NCBI GenBank assembly: GCA_964549915.1
Contig: CAZJWX010000011.1
Span: 28,079 to 92,078, forward strand
Reading direction: 5' to 3'
DNA from: JAUZRW01 sp964549915
GTDB lineage: Bacteria > Chloroflexota > Anaerolineae > Aggregatilineales > Phototrophicaceae
DNA: 64,000 bases
Below are positions 1 through 8,393 of the stretch, one piece after another. The notes below the pieces were generated by a model that ran no database searches, was not told the origin of the DNA, and saw nothing but the letters and a program-made list of their open reading frames with translations. Numbering within the stretch: position 1 is the stretch's first letter; every line of letters starts with the position of its first letter. The position numbers and the translations under genes were made by a program.

Positions 1-674
1 AAGACGAAAGTGAGCGCTTGCTGGAGCATCTCTTCTGGGCGGCACGGCACGATCCAGCGGTGGAGGTACGCGCCGAGGCTGTCAAAGCTCTGGGGCGCTT
101 CATCTACGCTGGTGAAATGGGCCACTCGGTCGAAAAGCACGAAGAGGCCATACAGGACTTGCTGTTTGAGGTCTTCCAGCGCCAGAATGAAGCGCTGGAT
201 GTGCGCCGTTATGCTCTCGAATCGCTGGCGAACTGCACCCACAGCGAACTTCCGAATCTAATCCTGGAAGCCTACAACAGCCTGGAGGATGACTTCCGTG
301 TCAGTGCTGTTGTGGCGATGGGGCGTTCCTGCGACAGCAACCGCTGGGAAGATCACGTATTGCGGGAACTGGAAAGCAAGAACGAGGATATGCGCCGTGA
401 AGCGGCTCGCGCTTCGGGTGAGTTGCAACTAGCCGAGGCGGTGCAGCCCCTGGTTCAGTTCTTGCGAGAGGGCGAACGCACTGACCAGGAAGTGATCATC
501 TGGGCACTGGGTGAAATTGGAGGGCGCGAAGCAACGCGCGTACTGGAAACTCTCGCCGACGGGGCAGAAGAACACGGTGACGAAGAACTCGCCGCCTTGA
601 TTGATGATGCACTGGGGAATGCCGGCCTGGCCAACGGCGACTTGATGATGCTTGATTTCGAATACGACGAATGA
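1..674 (+). CDS. HEAT-repeat protein, 5' end cut by window
   Basis: The frame is open from the first base, so the first internal start-like codon (TTG at 18) is probably not the true start and the gene begins upstream. The visible part, about 223 residues, is a run of helical repeats with the HEAT/PBS-lyase pattern: alternating hydrophobic helices with motifs such as VRAEAVKALG, VSAVVAMGRS, MRREAARASGEL and EVIIWALGEIGG, each about 30-35 residues apart. Proteins of this kind are scaffolds or assembly factors; no enzymatic motif is visible. The tail is acidic (LDFEYDE). A strong hairpin (698-721) follows the stop and separates it from the convergent SCP2 gene. The partner cannot be told from sequence. 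Confidence 0.85.
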   Translation, partial: DESERLLEHLFWAARHDPAVEVRAEAVKALGRFIYAGEMGHSVEKHEEAIQDLLFEVFQRQNEALDVRRYALESLANCTHSELPNLILEAYNSLEDDFRVSAVVAMGRSCDSNRWEDHVLRELESKNEDMRREAARASGELQLAEAVQPLVQFLREGERTDQEVIIWALGEIGGREATRVLETLADGAEEHGDEELAALIDDALGNAGLANGDLMMLDFEYDE

Positions 675-697
675 GGCATCACAAGAGTCAGGCGGTG

Positions 698-721
698 AAG
701 GGGTACGTTGATGTACCCCTT
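698..721. terminator. bidirectional hairpin terminator
   Basis: Perfect 9-bp inverted repeat AAGGGGTAC / GTACCCCTT with a 6-base loop lies between two convergent genes (stops at 674 and 731). The T-run is short in both directions, so termination strength is uncertain. Confidence 0.65.
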
Positions 722-730
722 TGCATGGTC

Positions 731-1057
731 TCAGGCCAGGCCAAACATCGAGATCATCTTCATGCCCAGGCTCATTTCGCTGACCTTGATCTTGCCGGCC
801 ATGAAAGCTTGCATGGGATTCGATTTCCCCGTAGCAATGTCGTGGAAGGCGTCCGCATCGGCTTTCACCGTCATGTCGGGTTCAACGCTGCCGTCGCCGT
901 GTGTCACTTCGCCATCGTTGATTTTCACCCAGTAGAGACCGCCGTTATCGCCGCTCAATTCGAACTGGATGGTCGCGTTGACCCCTTCAGCTTTTTCGGG
1001 GCGGAAATTGTTGACCATCGTCGGGAAAATGTTGTTGACTTCTTCCTGTGTTGCCAT
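731..1057 (-). CDS. SCP2 sterol-binding domain protein
   Basis: A 108-residue single-domain protein of the SCP2 (sterol carrier protein 2) family, a small lipid-binding fold. The recognisable stretch has the strand-rich core (FELSGDNGGLYWVKINDGEV), then DMTVKADADAFHDIATGK and the C-terminal helix region with MQAFMAGKIKVSEM, typical of stand-alone bacterial SCP2 proteins of about 100-110 residues. The ATG at 1057 was chosen over an upstream in-frame ATG (1105) because AAGGAG lies seven to eight bases before it. No signal peptide, so it is cytoplasmic. The ligand is not predictable. It is transcribed divergently from the propeller gene at 1161. Confidence 0.85.
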   Translation of the reverse strand: MATQEEVNNIFPTMVNNFRPEKAEGVNATIQFELSGDNGGLYWVKINDGEVTHGDGSVEPDMTVKADADAFHDIATGKSNPMQAFMAGKIKVSEMSLGMKMISMFGLA

Positions 1058-1160
1058 GTCTGAAGCTCCTTTTTCATAGTCTATTTTCAGGTACATGGTC
1101 TCCAAGCGCCCAGTATACTAACAAAAAATCTGCTGCTAATGGTGAGTTGAGGAGTATTTC

Positions 1161-2465
1161 GTGAATAAGTTCCGTGTTTTGCTGGTAGTTCTGGTTCTAA
1201 TTTTCGGTTCTTTCGCTGTTGTCCAGGCCATTGGGGAAGAAACCGATGTCCCGGGGCGTCTCGCCATCGTTGGCGACGATTTCAATGTCTACACCTATGA
1301 TTTTGCGAACGAAGCACGTACGACGATAACAGATGACAGTTCAGGTACGCGGCGTTATCAATGGCCTACGTGGTCGGTGGATGGACGACTGGCCTATTTC
1401 TGCTGTGACCTGCGTGCCGCCAATTCGCTGGAGTCCGCAGCTTATGTCTCTCCAGATGGTATCGCACCGGGGGAATTGGTCTACGAAGGTGATAACGAGG
1501 CGATCATCTACGCCAACTGGTCACCTGCCACCTGCGCCAATGATCCAGAGTGTCGCGACCTCGCTTTGCTTATCAATGAGATCAGCGAAGGGACTCTATC
1601 CGTCGAGATCCTGCACAATACTGCCAGCGAAACGACGCAGGAGCGCGTGGATATTGGCTCACCGTTCTACTACCAGTGGAGTCCGGACGGGTCGCAGTTG
1701 ATCTTCCATCGGGACAGCCGCCAACTCGATATTTTCAACGTCATCAGCGGGGACATAACAGAGAATATCGAAGAGCGCTCTTCTGGCCTCTATCAGGCTC
1801 CGGCATGGTCACCTGTGGATAATCGTGTACTCTTTGGATGGCGCGGTTCGACTGCTTCCAGCACGGATCTGGTCGTATATGAAGATGGGGTAGGGCAAGT
1901 GCTCGCAGAAGATCTGGAAGGCTTTCTGTCCTTTCTCTGGTCACCAGACGGACGTATGATTGCCTACCGTTTGATTTCCGAAGATGGGCACGGCGACATC
2001 ATGGTAATTGATGCAGCTACAGGCGATCTAATTGCGAGAACCGAAAGTGAGGACATCATCTCCTTCTTCTGGTCGCCGGATAGCCAGAAAATCGCGTTCG
2101 TCACTGCCGTGAGTGCAGACAATCGACAGGCGAAAGACGGCATTTACGCGAGGCCCCGTTTCGCCCAGAATGAGGACGTGCCGACGTTCGTATGGTCGGT
2201 TCTGGATGTCGAGGCCAATGATAGTGTGCGCTACAATTCCTTCGTGCCGACCTACGAAATGGGGTACTGGATGTTGTACTTCGACCAGTTCACACCGAGT
2301 CATCGCATCTGGTCGCCCAACAGTCGTTATCTCGTATATAGCCGCGTCGCCGATTTGACCGTTGACCCCAGACCCATAATCAGTCTGCTGGATACTGCTG
2401 CACCAACGGCAGAAGCCGTCACCGATGTAACAGAAGGCGTTTTCGCGGTATGGAGCTTTGAATAA
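1161..2465 (+). CDS. exported TolB-like beta-propeller protein
   Basis: 434 residues with an N-terminal signal peptide (MNKFRVLLVVLVLIFGSFAVV then QAIG). The body consists of TolB/WD40-like PD40 repeats, seen as recurring W-S-P-D-G-type motifs (YQWSPDGSQ, AWSPVDNR, LWSPDGRM, FWSPDSQK, IWSPNSRY), consistent with a six- or seven-bladed propeller outside the membrane. Such proteins usually bind other proteins or cell-wall components; no catalytic residues stand out. It is first of three co-directional exported-protein genes: the next starts 9 bases after its stop, implying one transcript. Function within that set is unknown; a role at the cell surface is inference. Confidence 0.8.
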   Translation: MNKFRVLLVVLVLIFGSFAVVQAIGEETDVPGRLAIVGDDFNVYTYDFANEARTTITDDSSGTRRYQWPTWSVDGRLAYFCCDLRAANSLESAAYVSPDGIAPGELVYEGDNEAIIYANWSPATCANDPECRDLALLINEISEGTLSVEILHNTASETTQERVDIGSPFYYQWSPDGSQLIFHRDSRQLDIFNVISGDITENIEERSSGLYQAPAWSPVDNRVLFGWRGSTASSTDLVVYEDGVGQVLAEDLEGFLSFLWSPDGRMIAYRLISEDGHGDIMVIDAATGDLIARTESEDIISFFWSPDSQKIAFVTAVSADNRQAKDGIYARPRFAQNEDVPTFVWSVLDVEANDSVRYNSFVPTYEMGYWMLYFDQFTPSHRIWSPNSRYLVYSRVADLTVDPRPIISLLDTAAPTAEAVTDVTEGVFAVWSFE

Positions 2466-2474
2466 CAGGAGACT

Positions 2475-4103
2475 ATGGCGCGTCGAATCCCTGCCGTATG
2501 GATCAGCTTGATCTTGTCACTGGTGTTGGCTGCTTGCACGCGTGAGCAGCCTAATATCATCGTCATCACCGCAACATTTCCGCCAGCCCCCGTTGTGGTG
2601 AATGCGGCAGAGACGGACAGCGCAACACCGCTGCCGACAGCAATCCCTCCGGCACAGACTCTGGTGCTCTCGCCACCCCCCGTGCAGCCGTTGAGTTACC
2701 CCACGCCGAATGCGACTCTGGAGTTGCCCGAATTGCCGTCTGAACATATCGTGCAATCAGGTGAGACCCTCAGCGCAATTGCTGCCCGCTATAGCATCAG
2801 TCTGGATGCCCTTCTCGCTGCCAATGACCTGGAGAACCCAAACCTACTGTCTGTCGGTCAGGTTCTGGCGCTGCCTGAAGTTGCGCAGATTTTCACGCCG
2901 GATTTCAAGATGATCCCGGACAGCCGTCTGGTGCGGGCGCCTGGAAGCCGTACGTTCGATATTGAAGGCTTCATCCGCCAGCAGCCCGGCTACATCCGGA
3001 TCGCCACAGACGAAGTCGATACCAATCTGGGCAATGGCGCAGCCATCACCCAGACGTTAAGCAGCGCGCAAATCGTAGAACGAGTCGCCCTGGAATATAG
3101 CGTTGACCCGCGCTTGCTGCTGGCGTTGCTGGAATTCCGGGCGGGTTGGCTCAGCAATTCTGCGCCGCGCGAGGATCTGGTTACGCATCCCTTGCTCAGC
3201 GCCGAAGAGTCGCAACCGATTGACCGTGCTGGCCTGTACAAGCAGCTTGCGTGGGCAGCCAATGAACTGAATCGCGGCTATTACGGTTGGAAATACCGGG
3301 GCAACACCGTCATCGAATTCAGCAATGGCTTGCTAGCACAATACAACCCGGCGCTCAATCCTGGCAGTATCGCCCTGCAATACTTTTTGAGCCTCGCCGG
3401 GCAGCCCTATGATAACTGGCTCTTCGATATCAGCGTGAACGGTTTCTACGCTACCTATGCACAATACTTCGGTGATCCGTTCGCAGGAGCTGTCGAACCG
3501 CTGGTTCCGCCGAATATTCAGCAGCCACAACTCACTTTGCCCTTTGAACCGGGTGTTCGCTGGCGTTTCACAGGAGGGCCGCACGGTGGATGGGGATCAG
3601 GAAGCGCCTGGGCATCGTTGGATTTCGCGCCCGACCAGGCGCGTCCGGCGTCTGGCGCTTTCTGCTTTGTAGCGGATGACTGGATCACAGCCGTCGCACC
3701 CGGTGTGATTGCTCGCAGCGGCGGTGGTGTGGTCGTACTCGACCTGGATGGAGATGGTGACGAGGCGACGGGTTGGACAATCAACTACCTGCATCTCGAG
3801 ATTGCAGAGGGCATTGGCACAGGTGAGCAAGTTGTATCCGGGCAGCGACTCGGGCGGCCATCCTGTGCAGGTGGCTTTTCAAACGCGACACATGTGCATA
3901 TCGGTAGACGCTTCAACGGTGAATGGCTCCCAGCAGACTGCCAATCCTGCTTGCCTGGATCGAACATCCCACCATTCGTGCTGGGAGGTTGGCGTGCGTA
4001 TGGTCTCATTGGGCAGGAATACCAGGGCTATTTGGAGCAGAACGGCATGCGTGTGACGGCTGAGCAGGGACGCAATGTGACCATCAATCTGATTTCCTGG
4101 TGA
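2475..4103 (+). CDS. LysM and M23-type peptidase-like lipoprotein
   Basis: 542 residues. The N-terminus is a lipoprotein signal with a lipobox (LVLAAC), followed by a Pro/Thr-rich spacer. A LysM peptidoglycan-binding module occupies about residues 90-133 (HIVQSGETLSAIAARY ... VGQVLALP). The middle (about 150-350) is helical and not recognised. The C-terminal part (about 360-500) resembles an M23/LytM metallo-endopeptidase: an H and D are seen in GGPHGGWGSGSAWASLDFAP and the HxH motif in THVHIG near residue 473. If active it would cleave peptidoglycan peptides at the cell surface. The zinc-site spacing differs from textbook LytM, so a non-catalytic version is possible. It overlaps or abuts the next gene. 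Confidence 0.8.
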   Translation: MARRIPAVWISLILSLVLAACTREQPNIIVITATFPPAPVVVNAAETDSATPLPTAIPPAQTLVLSPPPVQPLSYPTPNATLELPELPSEHIVQSGETLSAIAARYSISLDALLAANDLENPNLLSVGQVLALPEVAQIFTPDFKMIPDSRLVRAPGSRTFDIEGFIRQQPGYIRIATDEVDTNLGNGAAITQTLSSAQIVERVALEYSVDPRLLLALLEFRAGWLSNSAPREDLVTHPLLSAEESQPIDRAGLYKQLAWAANELNRGYYGWKYRGNTVIEFSNGLLAQYNPALNPGSIALQYFLSLAGQPYDNWLFDISVNGFYATYAQYFGDPFAGAVEPLVPPNIQQPQLTLPFEPGVRWRFTGGPHGGWGSGSAWASLDFAPDQARPASGAFCFVADDWITAVAPGVIARSGGGVVVLDLDGDGDEATGWTINYLHLEIAEGIGTGEQVVSGQRLGRPSCAGGFSNATHVHIGRRFNGEWLPADCQSCLPGSNIPPFVLGGWRAYGLIGQEYQGYLEQNGMRVTAEQGRNVTINLISW

Positions 4104-4108
4104 CGCTT

Positions 4109-4909
4109 ATGAATGTGACGAAGCTCAACGTGACACTTGTGATCATCCTTGGATTCGGACTGGGCGCGATTTTCCTGCGCACATATCCAGGCGTTGTGCA
4201 GGCTCAGCCGCGCATCACGGATACACCGCTGCCAGTCGTCATCCCACAAAATACGGTGCAACCCACCAGTATGACCTTGTTAACCCCGACACCGACTTTT
4301 ACCATGACGCCAGAGGGACCGACGGTCGTGTTGCAAGCCGCAGCGCCCGCAGCGGACATCAATGTACGGGACTTTCCGGATGTAACTGGAGTGCGCCTGG
4401 GATCGCTCGAAGCAGAGCGGCAGTATGCTGTGACCGGGGTTTACTTCCAGTGGTACCAGTTTGAGTATGACGCATCGCCTACAGGGCGTGCCTGGGTGTT
4501 TGGTGAACTGGTTGAAATCATCGGTGATCAGACCAGCATCCCCGCTGTGGATCCTAATGTGCAGCCAACGGCACAGTCTCCCGAAGAAATTGGAACCGCA
4601 ACGGCAGCAGCCCAGCTACTGACGCCGGAAGTCGCCGCCAGCGCCACGGCTGCGGCCCGAGTACTGACGGTGCCTCCCCAAGAACAACGAAGCGCAGATG
4701 GCTTCCCACCGACTTTCACGCCACCTCCCGATCTCGCGGCACTACAACCGACCCTGGCTCCGGATGTCCTGACCGGAACTCCGCCGAGTCCCAATCTCGC
4801 GAATCAGGTTCTGAACACATTCGACAATGCTGTGCCGCCGCTGGTGCCGATTCTCGCGCTGGTTGGGGCAGGGTCATTCGGCCTGATGATCGCGTTTGCA
4901 CGGCGGTGA
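4109..4909 (+). CDS. membrane-anchored SH3b-like protein
   Basis: 266 residues from ATG 4109; a GTG at 4100 overlapping the previous stop would add three residues and allow translational coupling. There is an N-terminal hydrophobic segment (VTLVIILGFGLGAIFL), a bacterial SH3-like domain around residues 80-140 (INVRDFPDVTGVRLGSL ... RAWVFGELVEIIG), a long low-complexity Pro/Thr/Ala stretch, and a C-terminal hydrophobic helix (LVPILALVGAGSFGLMIAFA) ending in RR, so it may be anchored at both ends. SH3b domains bind peptidoglycan or peptides. As third gene after the propeller and LysM/M23 proteins it probably belongs to an envelope-associated set. Exact role unknown. Confidence 0.75.
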   Translation: MNVTKLNVTLVIILGFGLGAIFLRTYPGVVQAQPRITDTPLPVVIPQNTVQPTSMTLLTPTPTFTMTPEGPTVVLQAAAPAADINVRDFPDVTGVRLGSLEAERQYAVTGVYFQWYQFEYDASPTGRAWVFGELVEIIGDQTSIPAVDPNVQPTAQSPEEIGTATAAAQLLTPEVAASATAAARVLTVPPQEQRSADGFPPTFTPPPDLAALQPTLAPDVLTGTPPSPNLANQVLNTFDNAVPPLVPILALVGAGSFGLMIAFARR

Positions 4910-4913
4910 CAAC

Positions 4914-4941
4914 AAAAAACGACGCATGAGTCTGCGCCGTT
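4914..4941 (-). terminator. terminator downstream of hesB-type gene
   Basis: Read on the minus strand, AACGGCGCA - 6-base loop - TGCGTCGTT (one mismatch) is followed by a run of T (TTTTTTG), a rho-independent terminator shape. It lies about 90 bases after the minus-strand stop at 5029 and also just after the plus-strand stop at 4909, so it may serve both. Confidence 0.6.
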
Positions 4942-5028
4942 CTCAGTGACGATCCCACGAATAGCTGCGGGGGCTTCTATAGCACCGGGCGTCTTACGAC
5001 GCATTGGGTGAGTGGTGTCTTTTTGCTA

Positions 5029-5451
5029 TCAGTGGCTGCAGGTGCTGCAACCGCCGCCTTCGGCAGCTTCTTCGCCGTCTTCCGCCTTGAAGCTATGACC
5101 GCAACCACACTGCGAAACTGCATTCGGGTTGTCAATTCGGAAGCCACCGCCGATCAAGCTGTCGACGAAATCAATCGTCGCACCCTTGAGGTAGACCATG
5201 CTGGTGGGGTCGATCAGCAAACGGACATTGTCGACATGGACGACATGGTCGTTGTCGCGCGCACCTTCTTCAAATGCCATGCCATACTGCATCCCGGAGC
5301 AGCCGCCGCCTGTGACGAAAACGCGCAGCGCGTGATTCGGGATCTGGCGTTCGCGCAGGAGGTTGTCAATGACGGCAACAGCAGCCGGCGTGACAGTCAG
5401 CACGGTTTCTTCGGTAGTCGGTTGCGAGATTGGTTGTTGTGCAAGCGCCAT
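5029..5451 (-). CDS. A-type iron-sulfur carrier (HesB/IscA/ErpA family)
   Basis: 140 residues. The family core covers about residues 18-122: LTVTPAAVAVIDNLL, then GGGCSGMQYGMAF and the C-terminal CGCGHSF, giving the three conserved cysteines that hold or pass on an Fe-S cluster to apo-enzymes. After the CGC motif there is an unusual acidic, Cys-containing tail (CSTCSH) not normally present. The start has a GAGGAG ribosome-binding site. It lies downstream of, and on the same strand as, a SufR-like regulator, and its upstream region shares an 11-base motif with the regulator promoter, so Fe-S-responsive control is likely. Whether it is SufA-, ErpA- or IscA-like cannot be decided by eye. Confidence 0.9.
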   Translation of the reverse strand: MALAQQPISQPTTEETVLTVTPAAVAVIDNLLRERQIPNHALRVFVTGGGCSGMQYGMAFEEGARDNDHVVHVDNVRLLIDPTSMVYLKGATIDFVDSLIGGGFRIDNPNAVSQCGCGHSFKAEDGEEAAEGGGCSTCSH

Positions 5452-5519
5452 CGCTGCGTTCTCCTCACTTCATTCTGCAAATGTTGCGTGAACTATACCA
5501 CATCTGCGTTCGGCTGGTC

Positions 5520-5546
5520 AATTTATCAGAAAGGTGTTTTCCTTTC
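5520..5546 (-). promoter_or_regulatory. candidate SufR-type operator/promoter of the A-type carrier gene
   Basis: The 11-mer AATTTATCAGA at 5520-5530 is repeated exactly at 6211-6221 before the regulator gene. Read on the minus strand it contains GATAAA, a possible -10, with GTGAGA 17 bases upstream as a weak -35. A small dyad GAAAGG / CCTTTC (5529-5534, 5541-5546) overlaps it. The call rests on the repeated motif; binding by the regulator is inference. Confidence 0.4.
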
Positions 5547-5567
5547 TCACGAGGATCTCATGCTGCC

Positions 5568-6191
5568 TCATTTGGGGATGAGGTAGGCACAGCTTTCTCC
5601 ACCTTCCGAGATGCGCGAGAGCAGACGAGGGACGATGCCAAGCATTTTGGAAATCACCTGCATGTCCATCTGGCACAAGGCACGCTCTTCTTGCGCAACC
5701 TGATGATAGGGGCAGTTATGCGTGTGCAGGACGAACCCTTCGGGATGGGTTTCCCACGTCGCATCGTATCCGTGTTCATTCAGATAGGCTACTGCCGCGC
5801 ACAAACGTTCCTCCAGGGAACCATCTGGGATTTCGGCAGCGCCTGCGATCTGCGTCGAGATACCTTCGAAAATCACATTGACTTGCTGCGGTGGCAAATT
5901 GGCCTGCACCTGTTGAACAAGCGTTGCTGCAAGCTGCTGGTAATTATTCGGCAGACGCGCTGACCCCTGCTGCGTGAGTGTGAAGACATGGCGCGGTCGC
6001 CCCGGGGCAGATCGATGTAGCGTCTGCGGACTATCCACGTACCCATCTTTTTGCAGCTTTGCCAGATGGTGACGAACGGTCACAGCGGTGATCGATCCAC
6101 GCATCTCTGAAAGATCGCGCACGATGTCATCCACGGTGGCCTCGCCGCGTTCCTTCAGAATGGCTAAGATGCACTGCCTCGTTTCCTGCAT
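5568..6191 (-). CDS. sufR: SufR-like Fe-S-dependent winged-helix regulator
   Basis: 207 residues. Residues 1-75 form a winged helix-turn-helix (CILAILKERGEATVDDIVRDL ... VTVRHHLAKLQKDGYV, then the wing with GRPRHVFTLTQQG). The C-terminal half contains three cysteines, C160, C173 and C201, spaced C-X12-C-X27-C. As I recall, this is the spacing of the essential cluster-ligand cysteines of cyanobacterial SufR, a repressor of Fe-S assembly genes that also controls its own gene. It sits directly upstream of an A-type Fe-S carrier, which supports the call. ArsR/DeoR-type regulators without a cluster are the alternative, but the Cys pattern argues against that. Motif 6211-6221 lies just upstream, as expected for autoregulation. 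Confidence 0.75.
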   Translation of the reverse strand: MQETRQCILAILKERGEATVDDIVRDLSEMRGSITAVTVRHHLAKLQKDGYVDSPQTLHRSAPGRPRHVFTLTQQGSARLPNNYQQLAATLVQQVQANLPPQQVNVIFEGISTQIAGAAEIPDGSLEERLCAAVAYLNEHGYDATWETHPEGFVLHTHNCPYHQVAQEERALCQMDMQVISKMLGIVPRLLSRISEGGESCAYLIPK

Positions 6192-6210
6192 TGCTCACGC
6201 TCGACTGTTT

Positions 6211-6241
6211 AATTTATCAGATAGTGGTCTATTTAAGTCTA
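6211..6241 (-). promoter_or_regulatory. candidate promoter/operator of sufR-like gene
   Basis: On the minus strand TAGACT, a 17-base spacer and GATAAA give a plausible -35/-10 pair; the -10 lies inside the 11-mer AATTTATCAGA that recurs before the Fe-S carrier gene (5520-5530). The predicted leader is only about 15 bases. A repressor bound here would block the polymerase directly. Confidence 0.4.
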
Positions 6242-6331
6242 GCTTTGGCGCTGCTCATTGTCAAATCCTGCAAGTCGGTGTTAGGATTTCCGCACTTGAT
6301 GGGGTATACGCCGCAACGAAGGGATTGAACA

Positions 6332-7168
6332 TTGCTCGACCGCGTCGCGTTCCAGGGGATCCCTGGAGCGAACAGTGAACTTGCGATCTATCAACACTTT
6401 GGGGATACGGTAGAGCCATGTCCCTACGATCAGCTTTCAGACATCTTCGAGGCGTTGCATACGGGTGAAGTGCGCTATGCGCTCGTCCCGGTGGAGAACG
6501 CACTCGCCGGGGCTGTCAACGGTGCCTATGAGCTTTTGATGGATTACGACCTGTTGATCCAGGCCGAAGTGATCCTGCATGTGCATTATGCGCTGATGAC
6601 TCTGCCCGGTTTGTCCATCAAAGACCTGCAACAGGTGCAGAGTCATCCACAGGCTTTGGCGCAGTGTGCCCGTTACCTGAAACGCAACAATCTGATGCCG
6701 ATCACCTGGTATGATACCGCTGGCGCCGCAAAAGACCTCGCGGAGATGAAGCCACCGCATACCGGGGCGCTCGCGCCTGCCAAAGCAGCAGAGCTGTACG
6801 GGCTTGAGGTTCTTGCTGAGGAGATCGAAGACGTTCCGTTTAATTTCACGCGGTTCTTGTTGCTGGGCAATGAAGACCCGCCGCACAGCGAGTACAGTAA
6901 GACATCCCTGGTTTTCGCCACGCGCAACCGTCCCGCAGCGCTTTACGAGTGCCTGGGTGAATTCGCCTCTCGCGGGTTGAATCTGACGAAGATTGAGTCA
7001 CGTCCACGCCGGAATCGCCCCTGGGAGCCAGTGTTTTATGTCGATTTTGAGGGGCATTGGCAAGACCCGGCCTGCCAGGAAGCGCTGACGCGGCTCCTGC
7101 AGAAGGCATCATTCGTCAAGATGTTGGGGTCATACCCGGCGGTGCAGTCAAACTCTGTTGGCATTTAG
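6332..7168 (+). CDS. pheA: prephenate dehydratase
   Basis: 278 residues. It converts prephenate to phenylpyruvate in phenylalanine biosynthesis. The catalytic domain spans about residues 1-185 (RVAFQGIPGANSELA; ALVPVENALAGAV; the catalytic-loop motif FNFTRFLLLG), followed by an ACT domain for phenylalanine feedback at about 192-270, containing the family motif KIESRP. The TTG at 6332 is the only sensible start: it follows an in-frame TGA and has AAGGGA seven bases upstream. Length matches stand-alone PDT proteins. The asd gene begins 18 bases after the stop, so the two are probably co-transcribed. Confidence 0.93.
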   Translation: MLDRVAFQGIPGANSELAIYQHFGDTVEPCPYDQLSDIFEALHTGEVRYALVPVENALAGAVNGAYELLMDYDLLIQAEVILHVHYALMTLPGLSIKDLQQVQSHPQALAQCARYLKRNNLMPITWYDTAGAAKDLAEMKPPHTGALAPAKAAELYGLEVLAEEIEDVPFNFTRFLLLGNEDPPHSEYSKTSLVFATRNRPAALYECLGEFASRGLNLTKIESRPRRNRPWEPVFYVDFEGHWQDPACQEALTRLLQKASFVKMLGSYPAVQSNSVGI

Positions 7169-7186
7169 CAAATTACAGGATCCATC

Positions 7187-8269
7187 ATGTTGAAACTGAA
7201 CGTAGCAATCCTGGGTGCGACCGGCGCGGTAGGGCAGCGCTTCATCCAACTACTGGCAAATCATCCCTGGTTCCAGGTAACGGAACTCATTGGGAAGAGC
7301 AGCGCGGGTAAGCGCTACGGAGATGCAGTCAACTGGGTGCTGGATGGTAGTCCTCCCGCGGAAGTGCTCGACCTCATTGTGAAGCCGCTTGAAAGTGATC
7401 TGGAGGCACCGTTGGTCTTTTCGGCGCTTCCCAAAGAAGCCGCAGTTGAGCGCGAACCTGCGCTGGCCGGGGCAGGGCAGGTGGTCTGTACGAATGCCTC
7501 GGCGCATCGTATGGCACCCGATGTGCCGCTGCTCTTGCCAGAAGTGAACGCCGACCACGTGACGCTGGTCAATGTCCAACGGCGTAATCGTGGCTGGACG
7601 ACTGGTGCTCTGATTGCCAACTCGAACTGCACAACCATGCCCCTGGTCATGTCCCTGGCCCCCCTGCGACAATTCGGCATTCGCAAGCTCCTGGTCGTCA
7701 GTGAGCAAGCTATCAGTGGCGCGGGTTACCCCGGCGTTGCCTCCCTGGATATTATGGACAATGTAATTCCCTATGTCTCTGGTGACGAAGGCAAGATGGA
7801 AACAGAAACGCTGAAAATGCTCGGCACGTTGGAGGAGGACGCCATCAATCCCTGCGACTTCGCCACCAGCGCGACTGCGACACGTGTTCCGGTGATTGAC
7901 GGACATCTCGCCAATGTATCGGTTGAACTGGAAGCGCAACCCGGCCTGGAGGAGATCCTTGCTGCGTGGGAGGATTTTTTGCCCACACCCGAAATTGCAC
8001 AACTGCCGAGTGCACCGGAACGCCCCGTTCAATATCTGCCGCAAATTGATCGTCCACAGCCCCGGCGGGATCGCATGGCTGGCAACGGGATGACGACATC
8101 CATTGGACGCCTGCGCGAATGCCCTGTATTGGGATATAAGTTTGCAGCGCTGTCGCACAACACGATACGAGGAGCGGCAGGATGCAGCATTCTGAACGCC
8201 GAGTTGCTCGCAGTGCGCGGTTACATCGCGGATTATCAGCCGGCGAATGTAGCAGATGCACCAGCTTGA
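7187..8269 (+). CDS. asd: aspartate-semialdehyde dehydrogenase
   Basis: 360 residues. It reduces aspartyl phosphate to aspartate semialdehyde with NADPH, feeding lysine/diaminopimelate, threonine and methionine synthesis. The N-terminus has the nucleotide-binding motif ILGATGAVGQRFIQLL. The nucleophile is C148 in NSNCTTMPLV, and the general-base region is seen as SEQAISGAGYPG. This motif set is that of the archaeal/fungal-type enzyme, not the E. coli type. Start ATG 7187 has AGGATC upstream. It follows pheA closely, so regulation is probably shared; no attenuator is visible in the short gap. Confidence 0.93.
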   Translation: MLKLNVAILGATGAVGQRFIQLLANHPWFQVTELIGKSSAGKRYGDAVNWVLDGSPPAEVLDLIVKPLESDLEAPLVFSALPKEAAVEREPALAGAGQVVCTNASAHRMAPDVPLLLPEVNADHVTLVNVQRRNRGWTTGALIANSNCTTMPLVMSLAPLRQFGIRKLLVVSEQAISGAGYPGVASLDIMDNVIPYVSGDEGKMETETLKMLGTLEEDAINPCDFATSATATRVPVIDGHLANVSVELEAQPGLEEILAAWEDFLPTPEIAQLPSAPERPVQYLPQIDRPQPRRDRMAGNGMTTSIGRLRECPVLGYKFAALSHNTIRGAAGCSILNAELLAVRGYIADYQPANVADAPA

Positions 8270-8393
8270 CTCTGCACTGTGCCCTCAGTAGACTTCAGGC
8301 TCGTGTGACATCGCATGATCCCGTAGCGCGTGTCTCTTGTGAGGGTTATCACCAAGTGAATACCGGAACAAACGAACCACGCTGGAGAGACTT

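Noticed and set aside
671..1063. Plus-strand frame of 130 codons opposite the SCP2 gene
   Set aside because: Antisense shadow: the minus-strand SCP2 gene has family motifs and a ribosome-binding site.
5008..5586. Plus-strand frame opposite the HesB-type gene
   Set aside because: The minus strand codes a clear CGCG Fe-S carrier; plus frame has no recognisable composition.
7250..8158. 302-codon minus-strand frame opposite asd
   Set aside because: asd is certain on the plus strand; the long opposite frame reflects codon bias.
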